Assembly (NCBI GenBank): GCA_946481605.1
Contig: CAMLPA010000251.1
Coordinates: 1 to 5,534 of the forward strand
Reading direction: 5' to 3'
DNA length: 5,534 nt
Origin: an uncultured Flavihumibacter sp.
GTDB lineage: Bacteria > Bacteroidota > Bacteroidia > Chitinophagales > Chitinophagaceae
The translations under genes were made by a program, and so were the position numbers. Below the pieces are notes generated by a model, which was not told where the DNA came from, did no database searches, and saw only the letters and a program-made list of their open reading frames with translations. How positions within the stretch are numbered: the stretch's first letter is position 1; each line of letters opens with the position of its first letter. This document shows, in pieces, positions 1 through 5,534 of the stretch.

Positions 1-1782
1 AAATATGAATTGTATCCCTCGGGAAAAAATACTTTTATTGAGTATGACGATGACGGTAAAACGGAAGCCTGGCGCTCCGGAGCAGGCGCTTCTACCAAGA
101 TTGAATCTGTGGTAGACAATAAGCATACATTAACCGTTACGGTTCATCCCACACAAGCAGGATTTGATGGTTTTGTGCGAGCGAAAACAACAACGTTTGT
201 GGTGAATATGACCCAACAACCCAAGCAGGTTGCTGCAAGTATCGGTAAAAAGAAAATCGCGTTAACGGAAGTGCGTTCAATAGAAGAATTCGGGCGCAAA
301 GAAAATGTTTATTTCTACCACGCATCACCGGAGTTGAACAGGTTCGCCACACCCGGAAGTCCGTTCGAAAAAATAAGTATCGTCAAAAACCCGCAGTTGC
401 TGGTAAGGCTCGCCACCACTGATGTTACAAGTAATACAGTAGCATTGAAAATTGAAGGATTCAGTTTTGAACCAAAAGATAAATTGAAGGTTACCTCCGG
501 AAAAATTTCCACACCCGCAACGGCACAGGTGCGCGAGGAACAACGTAGCGCTTACACGCTTACCCCAAGTTGGGAGGTGATACCCAATGCCGATTATTAC
601 GAAATTGATTTTCAGGGAATGCTTTATTCCACGATCAGGGATACAAGCCTTTTGTTTGAAGGACTTACTCCCGAAACGGATTATCAATTCAAACTCAGGG
701 CCGTAAACAAAGAAGGGTATTCAGCATGGAAAACCTTCAGCGCCACCACCCGGAAAAATCCTTTGGAGTATGCTATACAGTCGATTACCGCACGCTCCAC
801 CGCTGAAGACCAGGGCGGATCGGATATCGGAAAGCTGTTTGATTTTGATGAAGGGAGCATGTGGCATACCAAATGGGGCGCAAAAGCGGTGCCTTTCGAA
901 TTTGTGCTGGACCTGAAAGCGATTTATATGCTCGATAAATTCCATTACCTTCCGCGCAGCGGAAGGGGCAACGGCATGCTCTTGCGCGGAAGCGTTGCTT
1001 ACAGCGCTGATAAACTCAACTGGACTAAAGCCGGAAACTTCCAATGGCAGCCCAACGATTCCGTAAAAATATTCGGCTTTCCCAACCAGCCTTCCGCAAG
1101 GTATATACGCATCTCCGTTACTGAAGGGGTGGGCGGATTCGGATCAGGCCGCGAATTGTATGTTTTCAAAGTGCCCGGAACTGAAAGTTATTTACCCGGC
1201 GACATCAACAACGACCATGTTATTGACCGCAACGACCTTACCGCTTACCTCAACTATACCGGTCTCCGCAAAGGTGACGGCGACTTCGACGGCTATATCA
1301 GCAACGGAGATGTGAACCGGAACAACCTGATTGATGCCTACGATATATCAGTAGCGGCCACACAACTGGAAGCCATTGAAAACGGTAACGAACAACCGAA
1401 GCCGGCTGGTCGCATAACGCTCAGTACTTCAAAAAAAGAATACCAGCAGGGAGAAACCATTTCCGTTAAAGTTACAGGTACCGATCTTAAAGCCGTGAAC
1501 GCGTTGGGCTTTTCACTTCCTTACAATCCGCAGGACCTCGAATACACAGGTATCCAGGATTTGCAGGTAAACGGCATGGAGAATTTCACTTATGACCGTT
1601 TGCATACAAATGGTGCACGCAGCCTGTATCCTACATTCGTTCATCTGGGGGCTAAAACACCACTCACCGGAACTTCGGATTTGTTCATCATCACTTTCAA
1701 AGCAAAACGAAAAATCAGGCCCGATTTCAAACCTGCTGATGGGGTTCTGGTAAACCAGCAACTGGAAACCGTACAGTTTTAA
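1..1782 (+). CDS. GH31-type secreted glycoside hydrolase, C-terminal part (5' truncated)
   Basis: The frame is open from base 1 to the TAA at 1780-1782 (593 residues). The TTG at base 10 lies inside a conserved motif and is not a start, so the gene begins left of the window. Residues about 1-72 (YPSGKNTFIEYDDDGKT) match the beta-sandwich (DUF5110 type) that follows the catalytic barrel in glycoside hydrolase family 31. Then come a beta-rich linker (73-170), a fibronectin III domain (about 172-251), an F5/8 type C / CBM32-like carbohydrate-binding domain (about 255-394), a dockerin-like module (about 398-455) and a cohesin-like beta domain (about 468-593). The protein is probably secreted or surface-exposed and acts on an alpha-linked sugar. 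The catalytic barrel and signal peptide are outside the window, so substrate cannot be read. Similar modular layouts occur in GH31 alpha-N-acetylgalactosaminidases, which is one candidate. There is no type IX secretion C-terminal domain. The gene ends 14 bp from the convergent oxidoreductase. Confidence 0.85.
   Translation, partial: KYELYPSGKNTFIEYDDDGKTEAWRSGAGASTKIESVVDNKHTLTVTVHPTQAGFDGFVRAKTTTFVVNMTQQPKQVAASIGKKKIALTEVRSIEEFGRKENVYFYHASPELNRFATPGSPFEKISIVKNPQLLVRLATTDVTSNTVALKIEGFSFEPKDKLKVTSGKISTPATAQVREEQRSAYTLTPSWEVIPNADYYEIDFQGMLYSTIRDTSLLFEGLTPETDYQFKLRAVNKEGYSAWKTFSATTRKNPLEYAIQSITARSTAEDQGGSDIGKLFDFDEGSMWHTKWGAKAVPFEFVLDLKAIYMLDKFHYLPRSGRGNGMLLRGSVAYSADKLNWTKAGNFQWQPNDSVKIFGFPNQPSARYIRISVTEGVGGFGSGRELYVFKVPGTESYLPGDINNDHVIDRNDLTAYLNYTGLRKGDGDFDGYISNGDVNRNNLIDAYDISVAATQLEAIENGNEQPKPAGRITLSTSKKEYQQGETISVKVTGTDLKAVNALGFSLPYNPQDLEYTGIQDLQVNGMENFTYDRLHTNGARSLYPTFVHLGAKTPLTGTSDLFIITFKAKRKIRPDFKPADGVLVNQQLETVQF
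514..753 (+). other. Fibronectin type III domain within the GH31-type protein
   Basis: Residues about 172-251 of the partial protein show the FN3 pattern: a Pro-rich entry, a core Trp (PSWEVIPNADYYEIDF), then the typical L-TPETDYQFKLRAVNKEGYS strand pair and a closing SATT. Such modules act as spacers between catalytic and sugar-binding domains in secreted hydrolases. The domain borders are approximate. Confidence 0.75.
763..1182 (+). other. F5/8 type C (CBM32-like) domain within the GH31-type protein
   Basis: Residues about 255-394. Seen directly: an opening ITARSTAEDQ, the FDFDEGSMWHTKW stretch (equivalent to the DGD...WHT...W core of discoidin-like domains), the FEFVLDLKAIYMLDKFHYLPR strand pair, and the closing ARYIRISVTEG...ELYVF. 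In CBM32 this fold binds galactose- or GalNAc-type sugars, and it commonly accompanies secreted glycosidases. The ligand here is not determined. Confidence 0.75.
1192..1365 (+). other. Dockerin-like calcium-binding module
   Basis: Residues about 398-455. Three 12-residue loops have EF-hand-like oxygen ligands at positions 1, 3, 5, 9 and 12: 401-412 (DINNDHVIDRND), 426-437 (DGDFDGYISNGD) and 437-448 (DVNRNNLIDAYD). Loops two and three share Asp437. The first and third are followed by a hydrophobic helix-like stretch (LTAYLNY and ISVAATQL), as in dockerin type I repeats. In classical cellulosomes dockerins bind cohesins. In Bacteroidota such modules more often serve as structural calcium sites or surface anchors, so a scaffold role is not implied. 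Confidence 0.7.
1402..1779 (+). other. Cohesin-like C-terminal beta domain
   Basis: Residues about 468-593. The pattern ITLSTSKKEYQQGETISVKV, then a stretch on the theme of LGFSLPYNPQDLEYTGI and a late LFIITFKAK strand, follows the cohesin-fold signature (G-D/E-T-I-x-V, F-x-L-x-Y-x-P-x-x-L, I-x-F-x-A). It lies directly after the dockerin-like module and runs to the stop codon. Whether it binds a dockerin is unknown. Confidence 0.6.
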
Positions 1783-1796
1783 AAAGCGATGCAGGG

Positions 1797-2705
1797 CTAA
1801 AAAGCAGCCATAGTCAATTCGTTGTTCACCATGGCACCTGCCATATTGCCTCCGGCCACTGCATTGGCGACCGAGCGCATCATGGAGGTGTTGTCGCCAC
1901 ACGCGAAAATGTGTTCTATACTGGTTTGCTGGAAGGCGTTTACTTCAATATAACCATGTTCATTCAACCTGCAACCAAGCATTTCGGGTATATTACAATG
2001 TTGTTCGAAAGCAGGTCTTGCATAAATGGCCTTCAGCGGGAATGCGGTGCCATCTTTAAAAAGAAGGGCTTTAAGCGCGCCGGATGCATGTTTCAGGGCA
2101 CTGATCTCTTTTTCCACCACCTGGATATTGTAGCTGTTGATCTTTTCCAGTTGTTCGGGTAAAAATGTTGCTTTCCCGTTGGTGAAGATGGTCAGTTCTT
2201 TTGTCCAGTTGCTGATCAGTTGCGCATAATGGAAAGCGTTATCGCCATTGGCCAGGATACCTGTGTTTTCATGGCGCACTTCATAACCATGGCAATAGGG
2301 GCAGTGGATCACGGAAATTCCCCAGCACTCAGCGAATCCTTCAAGCGGGGGCATAATATCTCTGATGCCCGTGGCAAAGATGAGTTTGGGCGCATAAAAA
2401 GTTTCACCCGCCGTGGTATTGATGGCGAACCCGTTGTCGTTTTTTGATCCGCCGGAAGCAATGCCATTGAAAAACTGCACAGTTGGATATTGCTGCACCT
2501 GCATCCGTGCTTTTGCTGCTATTGCGGCTGGTTTTTCGCCATCCTGGGTAATGAAATTATGGGAGTGTGGTGTTTGTCGGTTGCAGGGAACTCCGCTATC
2601 GATCACCAGCACCTTTCTGAGTGCGCGGCCCAATGCCATGGCTGCTGACAAACCTGCGTAGCTTCCTCCGATGATGATGACTTCGAAATGGTTGTTGATG
2701 CTCAT
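1797..2705 (-). CDS. NAD(P)/FAD-dependent oxidoreductase, thioredoxin-reductase-like, CPYC motif
   Basis: 302 residues from the ATG at 2705-2703 to a TAG at 1799-1797. Seen: an N-terminal FAD-binding Rossmann motif (IIIGGSYAGLSAA, residues 10-22) with an acidic end to strand two (LVID, 33-36), an ATG motif (FATGIRD, 110-116), a redox dithiol CPYC (135-138, in HCPYCHGYE), and the C-terminal FAD motif FACGDN (267-272). Length and order fit the low-molecular-weight thioredoxin reductase fold. The second nucleotide domain (GILANGDNAFHYA, 149-161) lacks a clear GxGxxA/G and the Arg-rich NADPH motif of true TrxB, so calling it thioredoxin reductase would overreach. It may be one of the related disulfide oxidoreductases or dithiol oxidases with an HCPxCHG(Y/F/W)E motif. 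A GTG start at 2723 would add six residues, but it overlaps the likely -7 promoter element, so the ATG is chosen. The gene lies 72 bp downstream of the lacI-type gene on the same strand. Confidence 0.88.
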   Translation of the reverse strand: MSINNHFEVIIIGGSYAGLSAAMALGRALRKVLVIDSGVPCNRQTPHSHNFITQDGEKPAAIAAKARMQVQQYPTVQFFNGIASGGSKNDNGFAINTTAGETFYAPKLIFATGIRDIMPPLEGFAECWGISVIHCPYCHGYEVRHENTGILANGDNAFHYAQLISNWTKELTIFTNGKATFLPEQLEKINSYNIQVVEKEISALKHASGALKALLFKDGTAFPLKAIYARPAFEQHCNIPEMLGCRLNEHGYIEVNAFQQTSIEHIFACGDNTSMMRSVANAVAGGNMAGAMVNNELTMAAF

Positions 2706-2722
2706 GTGAAATGTTTCTTTCA

Positions 2723-2730
2723 CAAAAGTA
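2723..2730 (-). promoter_or_regulatory. Likely Bacteroidota -7 element for the oxidoreductase gene
   Basis: Read on the minus strand the sequence is TACTTTTG, an exact match to the Bacteroidota -7 consensus TAnnTTTG. It sits 17 nt upstream of the ATG at 2705, which gives a very short leader. No good -33 TTTG stands at the usual 17-23 bp spacing; the nearest TTTTG is 29 bp upstream. It implies that this gene can be transcribed independently of the upstream repressor gene. Confidence 0.5.
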
Positions 2731-2777
2731 GTCCTTTTTTGTTAATTGCATCTTTGTTGCAAAATAAGCCTGAAAGA

Positions 2778-3797
2778 TTATTCCTTCCCGCTTGATCCCC
2801 TTACCATCAGTTTCGATTCCAACACAATTCTTTCGTTGGCGGGCTGCCGTTTTTTCTTATCCAGTCTTTTGAAAAGCTGAGTTGCAGCGGCGGCGCCCAT
2901 CTCGAATGCCGGCTGCGCGATGGTGGTTAAGGTTGGACTCAATATGAGCGAGGCCTGGAGATTGGTAAAACTCAGTAGTTTGATGTCATCCGGAATGGAC
3001 AAACCCAGTTTCTTGCAAGCGAGATATACCGGGGTGGTCAGTTTTTCTACAGAAGCGATGAGCCCGTCGGGATGGTATTTTCTTTTCAATAAATTTTCGA
3101 TCGTCCTGCAATTTTGGTCAAGGTTGCTGCCACAAAGAATAATATCGGAATCCCTGAATTTTATTTTATTTTCTTCCAGTCCTTTCCGGTACCCGTCCAT
3201 TCTTTTTTTGCTGATGTGTACAGCGGGAGAGGTACACAGGTAGGCGATCCGGGTGCATCCTTGTTCGGCGAGGTGTTGCGCGGCCTGGAGACCGCATTCA
3301 AAATCGTTGGTGGTAATGCAGGATGTTTCCACGTCTTCACAAACCCTGTCGAAAAAAATAACGGGCACACCAGTATCGATGATCTCTTTCACGTGATCGC
3401 CTGAACCGGTTTCCTCACTAACGGAGATGAGTATCCCATCAACGCGGCCACTTTTAAATTCAGACAGAATGGCTTTTTCTCTTTCAAAACTTTCATGGGT
3501 GAGGTAGATGAGTACGTGATACCCTTTGTTGATGGCCACCGATTCAATGCCGTTGATGGCCTGGGAAAAGAAACTGTCGGCCACCTCAGGAAGCACTACG
3601 GCGATGGTTTTGCTGACCCTTCCGCGCAGGCTGCTGGCATAGGGGTTAGGACTATAATTGAGCTCCTTGGCCAGCTCCATTACCCGGATTTTGGTAGCAA
3701 TGCCTATCTCATAACTGTCCTTCAATGCGCGTGAAACTGTGGCGATCGATACACCAAGTCGTTCGGCAATATCTTTCAAAGTTGCGGGGTGATTCAT
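2778..3797 (-). CDS. LacI-family transcriptional regulator
   Basis: 339 residues, ATG at 3797-3795 and TAA at 2780-2778, the normal full length for the family. Seen: the N-terminal helix-turn-helix TLKDIAERLGVSIATVSRAL (6-25), a hinge helix NPYASSLRGR (51-60) with Leu57 in the place of the minor-groove leucine that pries open the central CpG of operators, then a periplasmic-binding-protein-like effector domain starting at KTIAVVLPE. Landmarks include GRVDGILIS (118-125), VPVIFFDRV (145-152, the FDR sugar-binding motif with Arg151), RMDGYRKGL (199-207) and SPTLTTIAQP (287-296). The usual ligand-contacting Asp of the GFDD/GFDN motif is Thr278 here (LSFTN), a change also met in other Bacteroidota members. 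It is divergent from the inositol oxygenase gene across a region with LacI-type palindromes, so it probably represses that gene and itself. Its effector is unknown; an inositol or uronate compound is a guess from context. Confidence 0.93.
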   Translation of the reverse strand: MNHPATLKDIAERLGVSIATVSRALKDSYEIGIATKIRVMELAKELNYSPNPYASSLRGRVSKTIAVVLPEVADSFFSQAINGIESVAINKGYHVLIYLTHESFEREKAILSEFKSGRVDGILISVSEETGSGDHVKEIIDTGVPVIFFDRVCEDVETSCITTNDFECGLQAAQHLAEQGCTRIAYLCTSPAVHISKKRMDGYRKGLEENKIKFRDSDIILCGSNLDQNCRTIENLLKRKYHPDGLIASVEKLTTPVYLACKKLGLSIPDDIKLLSFTNLQASLILSPTLTTIAQPAFEMGAAAATQLFKRLDKKKRQPANERIVLESKLMVRGSSGKE

Positions 3798-3829
3798 GTG
3801 TAAATTTAGTGTATCTGATTGATTATGAA

Positions 3830-3837
3830 TAAATGTA
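3830..3837 (-). promoter_or_regulatory. Possible -7 element for the LacI-type gene
   Basis: The minus strand reads TACATTTA, seven of eight bases of TAnnTTTG, 32 nt upstream of the repressor ATG. No TTTG is found at -33 spacing. It overlaps the left arm of the palindrome at 3833-3856, which would suit autorepression. Confidence 0.35.
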
Positions 3838-3856
3838 CGAAAACGTTTACGTAAAT
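3833..3856. promoter_or_regulatory. LacI-family operator palindrome
   Basis: The core at 3836-3853, TACGAAAACGTTTACGTA, is an inverted repeat centred on the CpG at 3844-3845 with eight of nine pairs matching (only 3840/3849 fails). Extended to 3833-3856, ten of twelve pairs match. LacI-family regulators bind even-length palindromes with a central CG, often AAACGTTT-like, where the hinge leucine inserts. Position beside a divergent LacI gene makes this regulator the natural binder, but that is inferred. Confidence 0.75.
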
Positions 3857-3861
3857 AAAAT

Positions 3862-3873
3862 CTTAACGTTTCA
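3862..3873. promoter_or_regulatory. Second, weaker LacI-type operator candidate
   Basis: The 7-mer AACGTTT of the main operator (3842-3848) recurs at 3865-3871, again centred on CG, with 23 bp between centres. Only the central six bases AACGTT are symmetric, so it would be a low-affinity or auxiliary site. It lies on the oxygenase side of the main operator. Confidence 0.35.
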
Positions 3874-4056
3874 TTTTTCTTCTGAAAAAATATTCCACTT
3901 TAGCCTTCGAAATAAGCGATTGCCATCTATAAAAACGACTGCCTGATATGATAAACACAATACTTCCTCTCCAGTATACGGACAAGCCCATAACAGTGCT
4001 CCATTAATTTTTTACCGGCAATAATTTCCTTTCCTCTTCAGCAATAAACAAACACC

Positions 4057-4929
4057 ATGGACAATAAAATAGAAGCCACCCCTTTAAAGAACCTGGATGA
4101 ATGGGAAGACGATGTGCTCCGTCGTTATCCTGATCCTGAAAGCATTGCCACGGCGAAGAAAACGGATGAATACCGCAACTATGAAGCGCCCGTGCGCGAT
4201 ACGGTGAAAGAGTTTTACCGCCTGAACCATACTTACCAGACTTACGATTTTGTGCAGGAGAAAAGAAGCGACTTCCTGAAGTTCGACAAAAAAGAAATGA
4301 CGATATGGGATGCGTTCGACTTCCTGAACCAACTGGTAGACGATTCAGATCCCGATACGGACCTTGATCAGTTGCAACACCTGCTCCAGGCTTCTGAAGC
4401 CATCCGCAAAGATGGACACCCCGACTGGATGGTACTTACCGGGCTGATGCACGATATGGGCAAGGTGCTTTGCCTGTTCGGTGAACCCCAATGGGCGGTG
4501 GTAGGAGATACCTTCCCCGTTGGCTGCGGGTATTCCGACAAAGTGGTGTACCCCGAATTTTTCAATCACAATCCCGATTATAATCACGAAATTTACAGCA
4601 CGAAATACGGCGTATATGAGCCCGGTTGCGGTCTGCGGAACGTGCACATGTCGTGGGGACACGATGAATACGTTTACCAGATGCTGAAAGACCATCTTCC
4701 CGAGCAGGGCCTCTACATGCTCCGTTACCATTCTTTCTATGCCTGGCACCGCGAAGGCGCTTACGAGCACCTGCTGGATGACCACGACAGGCAGATGCTG
4801 AAATGGGTGCAACTTTTTAACCCCTACGACCTATACTCAAAAAGTCCCGAGCCACCTGACTGGAAAAAACTGAAAGGATATTATGAGGACCTGGTGGGCA
4901 AATACCTTCCATCCACCCTGAAATTCTGA
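4057..4929 (+). CDS. MIOX: Myo-inositol oxygenase
   Basis: 290 residues, ATG at 4057, TGA at 4927-4929, close to the length of animal MIOX (about 285). The family's enzymes are cytosolic mixed-valent di-iron monooxygenases that convert myo-inositol and O2 to D-glucuronate. All six iron ligands known from mouse MIOX can be matched by motif: His108 (QHLLQASE), His132 and Asp133 (LMHDMGK), His202 (SWGHDEY), His225 (RYHSFYAWH) and Asp258 (NPYDLYSK). Likely substrate residues are also present: Arg40 in RNY, Asp95 in VDDSDPD, Lys136, Ser226 and Lys262. The long FGEPQWAVVGDTFPVGC block (141-157) is nearly identical to that of animals. The HD-type helical fold resembles phosphohydrolases, but these motifs are specific to MIOX. 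The gene is divergent from the LacI-type regulator and lies 54 bp upstream of a SusC gene on the same strand with no visible terminator between them, so co-transcription is plausible. Confidence 0.96.
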   Translation: MDNKIEATPLKNLDEWEDDVLRRYPDPESIATAKKTDEYRNYEAPVRDTVKEFYRLNHTYQTYDFVQEKRSDFLKFDKKEMTIWDAFDFLNQLVDDSDPDTDLDQLQHLLQASEAIRKDGHPDWMVLTGLMHDMGKVLCLFGEPQWAVVGDTFPVGCGYSDKVVYPEFFNHNPDYNHEIYSTKYGVYEPGCGLRNVHMSWGHDEYVYQMLKDHLPEQGLYMLRYHSFYAWHREGAYEHLLDDHDRQMLKWVQLFNPYDLYSKSPEPPDWKKLKGYYEDLVGKYLPSTLKF

Positions 4930-4983
4930 TATACTTTCTTTTCGCTTTCTCACTTAAAACAAAAAAACTAAAATTGATTGCTT

Positions 4984-5534
4984 ATGCTTAGGCTCCTGAC
5001 GATGCTGTGCGCATCTAAAAAAGCGTCGGTTCCATTCATTTTCCTGCTCACCCCATTCTTATTATTCGCCCAGGCCACCAAAAAAGGAAAGGTGGTAGAC
5101 GATAAGGGCCAGGGTGTGCCAGGCATCACCATTTCGGTGAAAGGAACCGGAAGTTCCACCGCTTCAAAAGAGGATGGAACTTTTGCCATTGCCGCAAAAA
5201 CAGGCGATGTACTCGTATTCAGCGGTATCTCTTATGAAACAAAAGAAGTTCCTGTAACCAGCCAGGAAACATACAATGTAACCATCGCCACTTCGGCCGC
5301 CACCCTGGGCGACCTGGTGGTGATCGGTTATGGTAAAGGATCTAAGAAAACACTGACCAGTTCTATTACCACGGTTCGCCCGGAAGACATGAACCGCGGC
5401 GCTATTGCTGACGTTGGTCAGTTGCTGCAAGGTAAAGTTCCGGGCCTGAACATTACAGCAAGTGGTGACCCTAACCGTCCTGCTGCAGTGATTTTGCGTG
5501 GTGCTTCTACAGTGAACAGTCCGAGCGGACCTTT
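4984..5534 (+). CDS. SusC/RagA-family TonB-dependent outer-membrane transporter, N-terminal part (3' truncated)
   Basis: The frame is open from the ATG at 4984 to the right edge (183 full residues). An in-frame TGA at 4975-4977 limits the start to 4984 or a TTG at 4978; an ATG at 5002 is a possible shorter start. Seen: a signal peptide with basic KK (12-13), a hydrophobic core VPFIFLLTPFLLFA and probable cleavage after Ala29; a carboxypeptidase-regulatory-like beta domain (about 35-101, GKVVDDKGQGVPGITISVKG to VLVFSGISYETKEV); a TonB-box-like LGDLVVIGYG (108-117); and the beginning of the plug domain with VGQLLQGKVPGLNI (144-157) and AVILRGASTVNSP (168-180). Full SusC proteins run to about 1000 residues, so most of the barrel is missing. 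With a SusD lipoprotein, normally encoded next, such proteins import oligosaccharides or other large solutes in a TonB-driven manner. The nearby inositol oxygenase hints at an inositol-related substrate, which is inference. Confidence 0.93.
   Translation, partial: MLRLLTMLCASKKASVPFIFLLTPFLLFAQATKKGKVVDDKGQGVPGITISVKGTGSSTASKEDGTFAIAAKTGDVLVFSGISYETKEVPVTSQETYNVTIATSAATLGDLVVIGYGKGSKKTLTSSITTVRPEDMNRGAIADVGQLLQGKVPGLNITASGDPNRPAAVILRGASTVNSPSGP

Larger units (their letters stand above)
3798..4056. promoter_or_regulatory. Divergent regulatory region between the LacI-type and inositol oxygenase genes
   Basis: This 259-bp AT-rich region separates two divergent genes. The half near the repressor gene holds the palindromic operator and a second AACGTTT site. 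The half near the oxygenase gene holds only weak promoter candidates: TAATTTTT at 4005-4012 (seven of eight bases of TAnnTTTG, no paired TTTG), and CCACTTTAGC near 3895-3904, about 25 bp beyond the second operator-like site. No open frame, RNA gene or strong hairpin was seen. The bases before the oxygenase ATG are A/C-rich with no Shine-Dalgarno sequence, as is common in Bacteroidota. Confidence 0.6.

Noticed and set aside
10..12. TTG at base 10 as the start of the first protein
   Set aside because: The frame is open through base 1 and the preceding codons (KYE) continue the conserved GH31 C-terminal domain, so the gene is cut by the window edge.
1783..1796. Possible bidirectional terminator between the convergent stops
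   Set aside because: Only 14 bp with no stem longer than three pairs; no terminator can be supported.
1513..1902. Minus-strand open frame of 129 codons across the end of the hydrolase gene
   Set aside because: It is antisense to two well supported genes, resembles no known protein, and has no promoter or ribosome-binding context.
2706..2723. GTG start giving six more residues to the oxidoreductase
   Set aside because: It overlaps the TACTTTTG promoter element, and the ATG at 2705 places the FAD motif at the usual distance from the N-terminus.
2746..2762. Inverted repeat TTGCA-N7-TGCAA upstream of the oxidoreductase gene
   Set aside because: Only five bases per arm in an AT-rich gap with no link to a known regulator; easily chance.
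3931..3937. AAAAACG as a third LacI half-site, 69 bp from the second site
   Set aside because: There is no matching arm on the other side of the CG, so it is a half-site at best.
4345..4812. Minus-strand open frame of 155 codons inside the oxygenase gene
   Set aside because: It is a shadow of a strongly conserved enzyme on the other strand.
4930..4983. A separate SusC promoter (TACTTTCT near the oxygenase stop)
   Set aside because: Two mismatches to TAnnTTTG and no -33 element; read-through from the oxygenase gene is as likely.

Overview
The window looks like chromosomal DNA from a Bacteroidota member, most plausibly a Chitinophaga-like environmental sugar degrader. The grounds are a SusC/RagA-type outer-membrane protein, a bacterial myo-inositol oxygenase, a modular GH31-type glycosidase, A-rich leaders without Shine-Dalgarno sequences, and a promoter element matching the Bacteroidota -7 consensus TAnnTTTG. 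The genus is an inference from style, not a proven assignment.

Layout. (1) Bases 1-1782, plus strand: the C-terminal 593 residues of a large secreted glycoside hydrolase, cut by the left edge. It carries the GH31 C-terminal beta domain, a linking beta region, fibronectin III, F5/8 type C (CBM32-like), a dockerin-like calcium-binding module and a cohesin-like C-terminal domain. (2) Bases 1797-2705, minus strand: a 302-residue FAD/NAD(P)-dependent oxidoreductase of the thioredoxin-reductase-like class with a CPYC redox motif. It is convergent with the hydrolase (14 bp between stops) and has its own likely promoter. (3) Bases 2778-3797, minus strand: a complete LacI-family repressor. (4) Bases 3798-4056: a divergent regulatory region with a strong LacI-type palindrome centred on CpG, overlapping the likely repressor promoter, and a second weaker site 23 bp further toward the next gene. 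(5) Bases 4057-4929, plus strand: a complete myo-inositol oxygenase with all six di-iron ligands. (6) Bases 4984-5534, plus strand: the start of a SusC/RagA TonB-dependent transporter, cut by the right edge.

How it fits together. The divergent LacI regulator, the operator-rich intergenic region, the inositol oxygenase and the closely following SusC gene suggest a small substrate-induced locus. An inositol-type compound would enter through the SusC (and presumably a SusD beyond the edge), be oxidised to D-glucuronate, and the LacI protein would sense substrate or product. This regulatory and substrate assignment is inference. The GH31-like enzyme and the oxidoreductase appear to be separate neighbouring transcription units.
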